Positions 24,592-34,648 are shown, counted from the stretch's first letter. The stretch: DNA of 64,000 nt from CAZISM01 sp964541895 (GCA_964541895.1 CAZISM010000001.1:1-64000); one strand, 5' to 3'. Notes: a model not told the origin generated them from the letters alone. Numbers and translations are program-made.

Positions 24592-24941
24592 AGCAGGGCC
24601 TCCCGGATTGGGTTAGAGTGTGGATTGCAGTTATATTTGTATGAACAGGATTACTATGACGCGAGGAGTGCGTCAAAGCGGTCTTGTTTGCATTGCACCT
24701 CTGTTTTAATGCAAAATGGGCAAAAAGTGTCAGAGACCGCTTTGGTCCGGAGTATGGCATAATGAGGCGTAATATAGTTACTATTATCCATCCTTGCAAC
24801 TCTTGTTTTCGACCGGGCCGGGAATATTGTGGAGATCATCTATAAAAAGCTTGATATTTCATAAAAGTTTATTAACTTTATTGAAAATTTTGGGGATAAC
24901 ACCAATTCATTGTTTGGCTGTTTGACAGAGGAGAATGAAAC
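24592..24941. other. Divergent intergenic region with nested palindromes, no gene
   Basis: 350 bases between divergent transporter and acyltransferase genes. It contains a two-level inverted repeat (see 24674-24744) and an A+T-rich 100 bases ahead of the MFS start, which has AGAGGAG. A leftward promoter candidate (TTGACG 24671-24676, 17-base spacer, TAATCC 24648-24653) overlaps the outer palindrome arm. No convincing coding frame was seen. Confidence 0.45.
24674..24744. repeat. Nested inverted repeat (possible operator or structured RNA)
   Basis: The outer arms CAAAGCGGTCT (24674-24684) and AGACCGCTTTG (24734-24744) are perfect reverse complements. Between them lie TTTGCATT (24687-24694) and AATGCAAA (24708-24715), also perfect. 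There is no T-run, so it does not look like a terminator. Confidence 0.6.
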
Positions 24942-26432
24942 ATGGAAAAAGCTCCGAAACTGCTGTTCTGGGCGTGCTTTATCGCTCTGGTCGCCACATC
25001 GTTCGGATTTATTATTCGCGCCAATTTGATCGACACCTGGGCCACTCAATTCAATTTGAGTGAAACGCAGAAAGGCGAAATTCTCGGCGTCGGATTGTGG
25101 CCTTTCGGCATCAGCATTGTGCTGTTCAGCCTCGTGTTGGACAAGATCGGTTATGGCCGGGCCATGGTCTTTGCCTTTGTCTGCCATGTCGTCTCCGCCA
25201 TCATCACCATTTTCGCCAATGGTTACTGGGCGTTGTATATCGGACAGCTGATCGTTGCTCTGGGCAACGGAACGGTGGAGGCTGTCATCAATCCTGTTGT
25301 GGCCACCATTTTTAACAAGGACAAAACCAAATGGCTTAATATTCTCCACGCCGGCTGGCCGGGTGGCATGGTTCTGGGTGGCGTGATCATGCTGCTCATG
25401 GGACCTGCCGTGGATTGGCGCTTGAAAGTCGCGCTCATTTTTATTCCGGCCGTTCTCTACGGCATCATGCTGCTTCGCTGCACCTTCCCGGTTCAGGAAA
25501 GAGTCAAGGCCGGCGTCTCCTACAAAGCCATGTTGCAGGAAGCCGGCATACTCGGTGCGGCCATCATTATCATCATGATGACGCGCGAAGTGGGCCGCGT
25601 ATTTGATGTGTCGCTGACGGCGCAGATTGTGGTCATTGCCGTATTGACCATTTCGTATGCCGCCTATGTCCGTTCGCTCGGCCGCGCCATGTTTATCTTT
25701 TTGATGCTGATCATGATCCCGCTGGCCACCTGCGAACTCGGCACCGACAGCTGGATCACCGATCTGGTTAATCCGGTTATGAGCAAAATTGGCATTCAGC
25801 CGCTCTGGGTGCTGGTGTACACGGCGTTTATTATGATGGTGTTGCGTTTTTCCGCCGGCCCGATTGTGCACCGCTTGTCGCCTCTGGGCATGCTCGCCTC
25901 TTGCTCGTTTATCGCTATTTTAGGCCTGATCTTTTTGTCCAAAGCCGCCGGCATCATGATCTTTGTGGCCGCCACGGTCTATGGTCTTGGTAAATCCTTT
26001 TTCTGGCCCACCATTCTCGGTGTGGTGGCCGAGCGCTTCCCCAAGGGGGGCGCCATCACCCTGAACACCATATCCGGCGTGGGCATGCTCACGGTGGGTG
26101 TGATCGGTGCCGCTTTCCTGGGCAACATTCAGGACAAACACATCGACACGGTATTGGCGAAAAACAGTCCGTCGGTGCACGCTCAGGTTGTCGGTGAATC
26201 CAAATCCAGCGTCTTCGGCTCCTACCGCGCTTTGGATCAGGAAAAAATAGCCGCCCTGCCGGAACAGGATCGGCAAAGCATCACCGACATCATCAACGAG
26301 GCTAAAAAAGGCGCCCTCTTCACCGTTGCCATTTTTCCGGCCATCATGCTGGTCTGCTTTATCATCCTGATTATTTATTTCAAATCCAAAGGCGGTTATA
26401 CCGTGGTACATCTTGAAGAGGTAAAATCCTGA
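24942..26432 (+). CDS. Major facilitator superfamily transporter
   Basis: A 496-residue inner-membrane protein with about 12 or more helices. The conserved loop between helices 2 and 3 reads LVLDKIGYGRAM, the MFS motif A region. Helix 5 has HAGWPGGMVLGG. A soluble insertion of about 60 residues (IQDKHIDTVLAKNSPSVHAQ... to ITDIINEAKKG) lies before the last helix, which is unusual for MFS. A sugar substrate is likely from the neighbouring esterase and kinase genes, but this is only context. ATG 24942 follows AGAGGAG. The gene ends before a strong terminator. Confidence 0.85.
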   Translation: MEKAPKLLFWACFIALVATSFGFIIRANLIDTWATQFNLSETQKGEILGVGLWPFGISIVLFSLVLDKIGYGRAMVFAFVCHVVSAIITIFANGYWALYIGQLIVALGNGTVEAVINPVVATIFNKDKTKWLNILHAGWPGGMVLGGVIMLLMGPAVDWRLKVALIFIPAVLYGIMLLRCTFPVQERVKAGVSYKAMLQEAGILGAAIIIIMMTREVGRVFDVSLTAQIVVIAVLTISYAAYVRSLGRAMFIFLMLIMIPLATCELGTDSWITDLVNPVMSKIGIQPLWVLVYTAFIMMVLRFSAGPIVHRLSPLGMLASCSFIAILGLIFLSKAAGIMIFVAATVYGLGKSFFWPTILGVVAERFPKGGAITLNTISGVGMLTVGVIGAAFLGNIQDKHIDTVLAKNSPSVHAQVVGESKSSVFGSYRALDQEKIAALPEQDRQSITDIINEAKKGALFTVAIFPAIMLVCFIILIIYFKSKGGYTVVHLEEVKS

Positions 26433-26479
26433 ACCGGATCTGCAATCGCAAATTCGATGGATAACTCAGGAGCATGATA

Positions 26480-26521
26480 GGGCGTGTGCGGTCCGTTCCC
26501 GGCAGCACACGCCCTGCTTTT
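26480..26521 (+). terminator. Intrinsic terminator after the MFS gene
   Basis: GGGCGTGTGC (26480-26489) pairs perfectly with GCACACGCCC (26505-26514), followed by TGCTTTT. Confidence 0.75.
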
Positions 26522-26705
26522 GGGTGGCGGAAGGCCGGTACTGTGCGGCACGGTCAGGGGGAAGCTGCCTCGTTTTGGCAGAGGAGGCAGGCCTGCACCG
26601 CCGGCAGGGGAGGGGCTTGTTGATTTTTCACCTGACGAGTGATAACGCACCATCTCGGAACTTTGACTCTCCATCACACCCGGTCTCGATGCCATAGGAG
26701 GTTTC

Positions 26706-27941
26706 ATGGGTACAAAATTCAAACTCGGAATGATGATGTTTCTGCAGTACGCCATTTGGGGAGCCTGGTATCCTGCGCTGTCGGCTTATCTGCAGCAGCA
26801 CCTTGGTTTTTCCGGCACTCAAGTTGGAGTTATTTACAGTTTAATGCCTTTGGCGACCATTGTGGCCCCGTTTTTCGGAGGCCAGCTGGCCGACCGCTAT
26901 TTTTCAACGCAGAATGTACTGGCGGTCTTGCAGCTGATCGGCGGCGTGTTTCTGCTCGTTACCTCCGGCATTGACGATTACACCTCGATGATCTGGATGA
27001 TGCTCATCTATTCCATGTTATACACTCCGACATTGGCATTGACCAATTCGCTGACGTTTCATCATTTGACCGACTCTGAGCGGGAGTTCGGCTGGGTGCG
27101 CGTAGGCGGCACGATCGGCTGGATTGCAGTCGGCCTGGTGCTGTCCGGGTGGAGGGTATGGGCAGCCAAGGATCCGTCGCTGGCGCTGCCAGGTGACACT
27201 CTTGTCCTGGCCGGTATCATGTCCATCATCATGGGCTTCTTTTCTTTCACGCTCCCGAAAACGCCACCTCAGAAAAAGAGCGGCAGCCCCCTGGCGTTTT
27301 TGGAAGCGCTCAAGATGCTTAAAAATCCCAATACCCTGGTCTTTTTTATATTGACCTTTGTTGTAACCACCGAGCTGATGTTTTACTATGTGCTGACCGG
27401 CCCCTACCTGATTTCCCCCAAGATCGGCGTATCCAGCGAAATGCTTTCCGGCATCATGGTGATCGCACAGGTGGCGGAGATTTTCGTCATGGCCATTCTG
27501 CTGCCCTATTATCTGCCCCGGCATGGCATGCGCAAGACTATGACCCTGGGCATCCTGGCCTGGCCGATCCGTTACATTATTTTTGCCATTGGCGCTCCCA
27601 AGTGGCTGGTGATCGCTTCGCTGTCATTGCACGGCTTCTGTTATGTTTTTTTCTTTACAGCGGCGCAGATTTACGTCGATACCATCGCACCCAGGGATAT
27701 TCGCGCTTCAGCGCAAAGCCTGTATGCCATCATCAATCTCGGCCTCGGCATGTACGTCGGCAGCCTCTTTGCCGGCTGGGTTCAGAACGTCTTCTCTGAT
27801 TTTGATACCGCCGGCCGGTTGATAAGCACAAATTGGACCCAGGTTTTTATCGTGCCGATCGTCCTGACCGTGGTTTGCGCAGCGGTTTTCCTGCTGACGT
27901 TTAAGGAAAAAAAGCAAGAGCCCAACACCACGAATATCTAG
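26706..27941 (+). CDS. MFS transporter of the nucleoside:proton symporter (NHS/NupG-like) type
   Basis: A 411-residue protein with 12 predicted helices. The N-terminus KFKLGMMMFLQYAIWGAWYPALSAYL is characteristic of the nucleoside:H+ symporter subfamily (relatives of NupG and XapB), as is GFSGTQVGVIYSLMPLATIVAPFFGGQLADRYF. It should import nucleosides or sugar derivatives with protons across the inner membrane. ATG 26706 follows AGGAGG closely. A second, more diverged MFS gene follows on the same strand after about 70 bases. Confidence 0.85.
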   Translation: MGTKFKLGMMMFLQYAIWGAWYPALSAYLQQHLGFSGTQVGVIYSLMPLATIVAPFFGGQLADRYFSTQNVLAVLQLIGGVFLLVTSGIDDYTSMIWMMLIYSMLYTPTLALTNSLTFHHLTDSEREFGWVRVGGTIGWIAVGLVLSGWRVWAAKDPSLALPGDTLVLAGIMSIIMGFFSFTLPKTPPQKKSGSPLAFLEALKMLKNPNTLVFFILTFVVTTELMFYYVLTGPYLISPKIGVSSEMLSGIMVIAQVAEIFVMAILLPYYLPRHGMRKTMTLGILAWPIRYIIFAIGAPKWLVIASLSLHGFCYVFFFTAAQIYVDTIAPRDIRASAQSLYAIINLGLGMYVGSLFAGWVQNVFSDFDTAGRLISTNWTQVFIVPIVLTVVCAAVFLLTFKEKKQEPNTTNI

Positions 27942-28010
27942 CAGAGTTTCAGCGCGGCGTTCGCCATCATACGGCCGGTGGTATTGGTGCAAGACGGGGA
28001 GGACCTGAAC

Positions 28011-29180
28011 ATAAAAACGGAACCATCGAATCTGACCCGGCTGTTGCTGGTCGGCGGCACCATCTTTGGTCTGTACCTGTACTCCATGACTGTCTTTATG
28101 CTTGGTGTGCTGTTGCCGGAACTGACCCTCAGGTTCAGTCTGAGCGCAGCGGAGCAGGGACGGCTGTTTCTGGTTCTGAACGCCGCGATATTTCTTGCCG
28201 TATACCTCGCCGGGCCTGTCATCAATGCGATCGGCCAGCGTCCCGTCGTACTAGTCGGAGCGCTTGCTGCCGGTTTGGCTTTTGCGGCCATTGGGCAAGT
28301 CCGTTCATGGCCCTGGCTCGCTTTTGTGCTGTTTTTTCTTGGCCTGGGAGCCGGGGCCATCAATATCGCCTGCAACACCCTTATCCCTGACCTTTATCCA
28401 CAGCGGCCGGCAGTGGCGTTCAGCCTGGCCAATATTTTTTTCGGTCTGGGCGGCATCACGCTGCCGTTCATGAGTTCGTTGTGGCTGGATCGACTTGGCC
28501 TGGAACGTTTCATGGTCCTGGTCGCCTGTTTCTCTTTGCCGCCTGTTCTCTTTCTGGCCTGGGTTCGCACTCCCTGCGTTCGCAAATCCTTTCGCTTCGG
28601 CTTTGCCCCTTTTGCGGCCGTGTTCCGCCTGCCGCTCTACAGCTTTTTTGCGCTGGTATTTTTCTTTTATGGCGGCCTGGAAGTGACTACCGCCGGTTGG
28701 CTTAAAACATATCTGATCGATCATCGTCATCTGGCTGCTGCGGAAGCGGGCTGGCTGTTGACCGCCTTTTCCTGCACTCTGCTGGTGGGCCGACTGGCAG
28801 GGAGTTATGTTCTGGCGCGGGTGGCGGAGATAAAAGCAGCGCTCTGTGCCGCCGCAGTGACAGGGATTGGTCTGTTGGTATTGACCCATGCGGATCAGCT
28901 GCTATGGATAAGGTTCAGCATCGCGGTTACCGGGCTGGCGTTGGCTCCCATTTTCCCGGCTGCGCTGGGCCTGGTCAGTAAGCTCTTTAAAAACAATAAA
29001 GACATGGTAATTGGCACACTGCTGGGTTGGGGCATCTTTGGCGGTGTCGTCACGCCTTACTTGCTGGGGCATCTGGGCGGCGATATGCAGTACACCCTGG
29101 CGGTTGTCACATGTCTATTTATTGTACAACTGATGCTTAGTTATCGGCTCCAGGCGGCTGATTTAGAATATGCTGAATAA
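28011..29180 (+). CDS. MFS transporter, possible non-standard ATA start
   Basis: A 12-helix major facilitator (389 residues from 28011). Typical features include PVINAIGQRPVVLVGAL between helices 2 and 3, and LGLGAGAINIACNTLIPDLYP. FucP/NanT-like sugar transporters are the nearest recognisable relatives. Start problem: there is no well-placed ATG. A strong GGGGAGGA (27996-28003) stands 7 bases before an in-frame ATA at 28011, giving an N-terminus of six polar residues before helix 1. A GTG at 27978 and a TTG at 27984 are in frame but lack a ribosome-binding site. ATA is either a rare start or a mutated ATG. Confidence 0.75.
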   Translation: MKTEPSNLTRLLLVGGTIFGLYLYSMTVFMLGVLLPELTLRFSLSAAEQGRLFLVLNAAIFLAVYLAGPVINAIGQRPVVLVGALAAGLAFAAIGQVRSWPWLAFVLFFLGLGAGAINIACNTLIPDLYPQRPAVAFSLANIFFGLGGITLPFMSSLWLDRLGLERFMVLVACFSLPPVLFLAWVRTPCVRKSFRFGFAPFAAVFRLPLYSFFALVFFFYGGLEVTTAGWLKTYLIDHRHLAAAEAGWLLTAFSCTLLVGRLAGSYVLARVAEIKAALCAAAVTGIGLLVLTHADQLLWIRFSIAVTGLALAPIFPAALGLVSKLFKNNKDMVIGTLLGWGIFGGVVTPYLLGHLGGDMQYTLAVVTCLFIVQLMLSYRLQAADLEYAE

Positions 29181-29517
29181 CTCAAAAAAAAACTTGCATT
29201 TTACATTTGCATATACTACATTTAGTCGTATGTTTATCGGTAGTATATGTTCAATTTTGGGCATGTATACCCACTTTTTCAGAATCGCAGCTATAGAGAT
29301 TGCAGCGACAGATCTGCGACTCTGCACCCGCCGTTATTTGCATCCATTGTGTTCAGATAGTGCACCTTCGTTTGCCTCCAGTGAACTTTACAATTCGTAT
29401 GTACTCTGCGCCGAATGGAGTATGTGTCCAACGAACTTTACATTTTCTGAATTATAGACTGGACCACGACCTTTGGCTACGATCGAACAACAATGGCCCC
29501 GTCCGCATACACGGGAC
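29181..29517. other. Intergenic region with palindrome and direct repeats, no gene
   Basis: A+T-rich. It contains a perfect 10-bp inverted repeat CATATACTAC/GTAGTATATG (29210-29219 and 29240-29249, 20-base loop), and two 19-bp direct repeats TCCA-N2-GAACTTTACAWTT at 29377-29395 and 29427-29445, exactly 50 bases apart. These lie in front of the PAS kinase and look regulatory. An open frame of 95 codons here has no ribosome-binding site and odd composition. Confidence 0.45.
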
Positions 29518-30588
29518 ATGCGTGAAGAGCTCTATCAGACTCTTTTTGAGCATGCAGGCATTGCGGTGGCGGTGGTGCGTCAGGATGGTCTTTTGTTGAC
29601 GGTCAATCGTCAGTTTGAACTGCTGAGCGGATTATCGCGTGCAGAGCTGGAAAATCGAAAGTATCTGTTCGATTTTTTCCGTCTGGATGACCGGCCTGCT
29701 CTTGAATCCTGTTTGCGCCGCAAGTGCGACCATACAGAGGGCGGCGGCTGCTATTCGGAAGGGCAGTGGCAGGCGAGCGAGACCGAGAGCCGTCATGTAC
29801 AGCTGAATATGAGCGCCATTCCACGTACCAACGAATCCATCGTGTCGATCACGGATGTGACGGAGCTTCGCCAGCTGCAATTTCAACTGGCACGGTCCAA
29901 GCAGCTGGCCGAGATCGGCGAGCTGTCAGCGGCCATTGCGCACGAAATCCGCAATCCGTTGGGCGCCATCAACACCTCGGTGGAGGTTCTGCGCAACAGC
30001 CTGCAGCTCTCCGGCGAAGATCACGATCTGATGAACATTATCCAGGAAGAAACGCGCCGCCTGGACCGGATCGTCAAGGATTTTCTACACTTTGCCAGAC
30101 TAAACCGGATGAGAATTGCCGCGGTCGATCTGAATCAACTCATTCGGGAAACGTTGTTTTTATACAAAAACACGCTGCAGGGAGGCATCCGGATCGAAAT
30201 TGACCTTTATGCCGAGCTGCCGCTGCTCTACGGCGATGAAGATCACCTGCGCCAGGTGATGATCAATCTCCTCGTCAACAGCGTGGAGGCCATGCCTCAT
30301 GACGGGTCGCTGACCATTCGTACTACTGTGCTAAAAGTAGAGTCGTTGAAAAGTTTCATCCAGATCCTGATTCAGGATACCGGATTGGGGATAGAACAGA
30401 AATATCTGCATAAAATTTTCAAGCCTTTCTTTTCAACCAAGGAAAAGGGTGTTGGGATGGGACTCGCCATCTGCGAGCGAATTATTCATAATCATGGCGG
30501 AACGATTGATGTCACCAGCGACGTCGGCAAAGGGACAACGTTTGTAATAACGTTGCCGGTCAATCACGCCATCCCCGTGGAGGAGTAG
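29518..30588 (+). CDS. Cytoplasmic PAS-domain sensor histidine kinase
   Basis: A 356-residue kinase without membrane helices. The PAS domain is at about residues 3-120 (LFEHAGIAVAVVRQDGLLLTVNRQFELLSG). The HisKA domain has the phosphorylatable histidine in AIAHEIRNPLGAINTS, and the HATPase_c domain shows N (VNSVEAMPHDG), G1 (DTGLGIE) and G2 (GVGMGLAIC) boxes. It resembles the kinase cores of NtrB and PilS. The frame is open to a TTG at 29473. I prefer ATG 29518, though neither has a strong ribosome-binding site. It lies 7 bases before its sigma-54 response regulator. Confidence 0.9.
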   Translation: MREELYQTLFEHAGIAVAVVRQDGLLLTVNRQFELLSGLSRAELENRKYLFDFFRLDDRPALESCLRRKCDHTEGGGCYSEGQWQASETESRHVQLNMSAIPRTNESIVSITDVTELRQLQFQLARSKQLAEIGELSAAIAHEIRNPLGAINTSVEVLRNSLQLSGEDHDLMNIIQEETRRLDRIVKDFLHFARLNRMRIAAVDLNQLIRETLFLYKNTLQGGIRIEIDLYAELPLLYGDEDHLRQVMINLLVNSVEAMPHDGSLTIRTTVLKVESLKSFIQILIQDTGLGIEQKYLHKIFKPFFSTKEKGVGMGLAICERIIHNHGGTIDVTSDVGKGTTFVITLPVNHAIPVEE

Positions 30589-30595
30589 GAATCCT

Positions 30596-31924
<1,329 letters not shown>

Positions 31925-31970
31925 CAGCGTTTCGATAAAACAGGGCCGGCCTGCCGCCGGCTGTGATGAC

Positions 31971-32001
31971 AAAGGGCGACTCACCAGGTCGCCCTTTTTT
32001 T
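31971..32001 (+). terminator. Strong intrinsic terminator after the PilR-like gene
   Basis: AAAGGGCGAC (31971-31980) pairs perfectly with GTCGCCCTTT (31988-31997) across a 7-base loop, and the T-run continues to 32001. Confidence 0.9.
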
Positions 32002-32034
32002 GTGTGCCTGCCGCCTCCTCCTTCCATATACCCT

Positions 32035-32068
32035 TTTCATTTTGAAATGGGGCCATTTTAAAATGAAA
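32035..32068. promoter_or_regulatory. 34-bp near-perfect palindrome, putative enhancer or operator
   Basis: The sequence folds on itself through 16 pairs (one G-T) around a 2-base centre: TTTCATTTTGAAATGG on the left and its mirror on the right. It lies about 205-240 bases upstream of the lone receiver gene that opens the pilus-like region, and just after the terminator of a sigma-54 regulator gene. It has no T-run and is A+T-rich, which favours a protein-binding site over a terminator. Confidence 0.5.
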
Positions 32069-32272
32069 TGGTCCAGCCGAATTCCTCCATTTTCTTTAAA
32101 TTGCCGTTATTCGTAAGTACTATTATAAACAATGATATGTGCGTATTTGCTCAAAGTGGCATTTTTTGGCATAATCATTGATAAGACATAGAGTGGTGAT
32201 GCGAGGGCGATGGGATGGACAAACACTACTAACTATCTGGTTTCTCCCCCGGCTTTGTGGATTGGGAAGGTC

Positions 32273-32662
32273 ATGTTACGTATCCTTATAGTCGATGATA
32301 ATCGCAACTTTCGCACCTCTTTAACCATCGGTTTACGACGAGAAGGTTTTATGGTGGAATCCAGCGGCAACCCGGTCGAAGCGTATTCTTTGATTCAGGA
32401 GAGATTGTTCGACGCTCTGTTAACCGATTTGCGAATGCCTTACATTAGCGGGTTTGAGTTGGCGAAACTGGCCAGGCGTCAGCAGCCCAATATTGTAGTC
32501 GTTCTGCTTTCGGCGTATGATTTCAAGGATATGCTGGCAGAGCCGTCTGTGGAAAGGGATTTCATGAAATTGTCTAAACCGTTCGATATGCAGGAGCTGC
32601 TGGGCCTGCTATCTGCAAGAAAACAGGCAACAAAAAGGGAACATCATTTAATTCACCAGTAA
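32273..32662 (+). CDS. Single-domain CheY-like response regulator
   Basis: A 129-residue receiver with the acidic pair (LIVDDN, residues 6-10), phospho-acceptor D52 in LLTDLRMP and the conserved lysine in KLSKPF. There is no output domain, so it must act by protein contact or phosphorelay. ATG 32273 has GGGAAGG upstream; an in-frame ATG at 32210 would add 21 unrelated residues. It stands 32 bases before the major prepilin-like gene and is probably co-transcribed with it. Confidence 0.88.
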   Translation: MLRILIVDDNRNFRTSLTIGLRREGFMVESSGNPVEAYSLIQERLFDALLTDLRMPYISGFELAKLARRQQPNIVVVLLSAYDFKDMLAEPSVERDFMKLSKPFDMQELLGLLSARKQATKREHHLIHQ

Positions 32663-32694
32663 GACCCATTAAACCTAACTAAAAGGAGTGAACA

Positions 32695-33108
32695 ATGGGA
32701 CAGCAACAACTCTTATTAATCGTTCTGAGCGTCATCATCGTCGGAATCGCGGTGGTAGTCGGTATCAACATGTTTGGCGCTTCGGCCGCTTCTGCCAACC
32801 TGGAAGCCGTGTCGAATGATCTGCTGACCTTGGCTTCGGCCGCCCAGCAGTACTATGTAAAACCATCCTCCATGGGTGGTGGTGGCAATTCCTTTGCCGG
32901 CTTGTCTGCTGATGCGGCTGGCGTTGCCAAGCTGACCCCAAAAGCTTCCAACGACAATGGCACGTACAGTGTCAAGACCGCCGGCGACGCTACCAGTGTG
33001 GTTCTTTCAGGAGTTGGCAAGCATGACGGCGATGGTGATGATACCAACTGCACGGTGGACGTTACAGTGTACAACGATCACATTGCCACCACGATCGTGA
33101 GCCGTTAA
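32695..33108 (+). CDS. Type IV prepilin/pseudopilin-like protein (MGQQQ family)
   Basis: A 137-residue protein with an ideal AAAAGGAG ahead of ATG. It begins MGQQQLLLIVLSVIIVGIAV: a two-residue leader that could be cleaved after Gly2 by a prepilin peptidase, then the hydrophobic assembly helix. The glutamate normally at position 5 of mature pilins is missing. A short globular part follows (Gly-rich GGGGNSFAGL, then beta-strands). Proteins starting this way occur in several FCB lineages. Its place ahead of pilC and pilB suggests it is the major subunit. A terminator after it could make it more abundant than the downstream gene products. Confidence 0.8.
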   Translation: MGQQQLLLIVLSVIIVGIAVVVGINMFGASAASANLEAVSNDLLTLASAAQQYYVKPSSMGGGGNSFAGLSADAAGVAKLTPKASNDNGTYSVKTAGDATSVVLSGVGKHDGDGDDTNCTVDVTVYNDHIATTIVSR

Positions 33109-33153
33109 GCCCAATACCCGCATACACGACACAAGAACCAGACGGGCTAACAG

Positions 33154-33190
33154 AGACCCCGGCCTTTGTACAAGACCGGGGTCTGTTTTA
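33154..33190 (+). terminator. Terminator after the prepilin-like gene
   Basis: AGACCCCGG (33154-33162) pairs with CCGGGGTCT (33176-33184), followed by GTTTTA. Partial read-through would let the prepilin be made in excess over the assembly machinery. Confidence 0.75.
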
Positions 33191-33305
33191 AAACGGCGAT
33201 GAGAAATAAGGGATGCGGTCGGGCAGGGTGCAAGGAGCACGTGAAGTGGGTTATGCCGGCGGGGGCCGGCGGTGTGGTGGTATTCATTGATGAAAGAAGC
33301 GAATC

Positions 33306-34646
33306 GTGCGCGAATTTCGATATACAGGTCTGAATCTGCAGGAGAAACGGGTTATCGGCTATTTTGAAGCCGAAAACCTGCGGCAGGCCAAAAAAAGAGC
33401 AGAGATCATAAGCCGGCAATACGGCTTTCGCCTTACGGCTGTGCAAGCCAAGGCCGTCTTCCTCTATAAGGTGCAAGGGCGGGGCGGGGAGTGGCTGCGT
33501 GGGGAGCAGGAAGCATATACCCGGGAAGAGGTCGACCTGGCTCTGCGGCGCATGGGATTTGATCAGGTGTACGTGACCAAGCTGGTTCTCAACCTGAGCG
33601 GTAAACCCCCCTATTCTGATATAATAACGTTCATCCGACTCTCCGCCGATTTGTTGAAGGAAAAGCTGCCCTTTGACGAAATTCTGACTCTCCTTGAATC
33701 CGATATGTCCAATCGCGCCATGCGGCGCACGGTCAAGGAAATTCTTGCCGACTTGAAAAACGGCAAAGACGGCGAAGAAGCGTTCAATCGCCAGGCCAAC
33801 AGTCTGGGAAAATTTCCCGCGCGTATGCTGGGGGTGGCCTCAAAAAGTGGTAACATGGCGGAGGTGTACGAGAACACAGCCAAGTTTCTTGAGAGGGATT
33901 ATGAGTTTCGCAAGAGTCTTCGCAGTGCGCTGTTGCAGCCGTCGATCACCGTTTTGGCCCTGATGGGCGCGGTGGTGTTCTACATCGGCTATATTTTCCC
34001 CAAGACGGCGCAGCTGTTTGAAGACGTCGGCGCCAAGCTGCCGCCCATGACCCGGGCCAGCCTGGACCTCAGCCATTTTGTCCAGAACAACCTGATGCTG
34101 ATCATTATCACGATCCTGGCGCCCCCTGTGCTGTTCTGGCTTTTTATCCGTTCCGAAAAGGGGCAGATTCTGTTTGGTAAATATTTTATCAAAATGCCCA
34201 TCATCGGTTCGCTGTTTCATAAAATTTCCATAGAAATCTTTTGCCGCGTTTTTCATTCCATGTACAGCGGATCCGGTGAAAACATCGAAGTCATCCGTAC
34301 GGCCGCCGAAGCCTGCAGAAACCGATACATGGAGAAGCGGATCAAGGAGGTGGCCATTCCGATGATGATGCGGGACGGCCGCGGCTTTGTCGAATCGCTT
34401 AAATCCACCAACGTGTTTACGGAAAACGCGTTGAACCGTTTGAATGCCGGAGCGGAATCCGGAACATTGAAAAAGGTCACCTATCAGATAGCCAATTTTT
34501 ATGAGCGGGAAACCACCTATCGCATGCGTACGATCGTCGACTGGATTCAGATCCTGATTGCCTTTTTTATCATGATCGTGATGACACTGTTGACGATTGT
34601 ATCCTCGGAGACGGCGGTGGTGCAACCCAAAATGCCGGGAATGTAG
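33306..34646 (+). CDS. Type II secretion/type IV pilus inner-membrane platform protein (GspF/PilC family)
   Basis: A 446-residue protein. After a soluble N-terminal part (about residues 1-100), two GspF domains follow. The first has SADLLKEKLPFDEILTLLES, the second has FCRVFHSMYSGSGENIEVIRTAAEACRN, each with paired membrane helices near residues 215-235, 265-285 and 415-440. The protein forms the rotary platform that transfers pilin subunits under the action of the PilB ATPase. Start is GTG at 33306 with only a weak ribosome-binding site. The next gene starts 2 bases after its stop. Confidence 0.9.
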   Translation: MREFRYTGLNLQEKRVIGYFEAENLRQAKKRAEIISRQYGFRLTAVQAKAVFLYKVQGRGGEWLRGEQEAYTREEVDLALRRMGFDQVYVTKLVLNLSGKPPYSDIITFIRLSADLLKEKLPFDEILTLLESDMSNRAMRRTVKEILADLKNGKDGEEAFNRQANSLGKFPARMLGVASKSGNMAEVYENTAKFLERDYEFRKSLRSALLQPSITVLALMGAVVFYIGYIFPKTAQLFEDVGAKLPPMTRASLDLSHFVQNNLMLIIITILAPPVLFWLFIRSEKGQILFGKYFIKMPIIGSLFHKISIEIFCRVFHSMYSGSGENIEVIRTAAEACRNRYMEKRIKEVAIPMMMRDGRGFVESLKSTNVFTENALNRLNAGAESGTLKKVTYQIANFYERETTYRMRTIVDWIQILIAFFIMIVMTLLTIVSSETAVVQPKMPGM

Positions 34647-34648
34647 TC

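Noticed and set aside
29170..29457. 95-codon open frame after the third MFS gene
   Set aside because: Weak start, cysteine-rich unstructured translation, and coincides with repeats that look regulatory.
32157..32186. Sigma-54-like elements TGGCATTTTTTGGCA and TGGCATAATCATTGA
   Set aside because: The first has 9 instead of 10 bases between GG and GC; the second has correct spacing but lacks the C of the -12 GC. Mentioned only as a possibility near the 34-bp palindrome.
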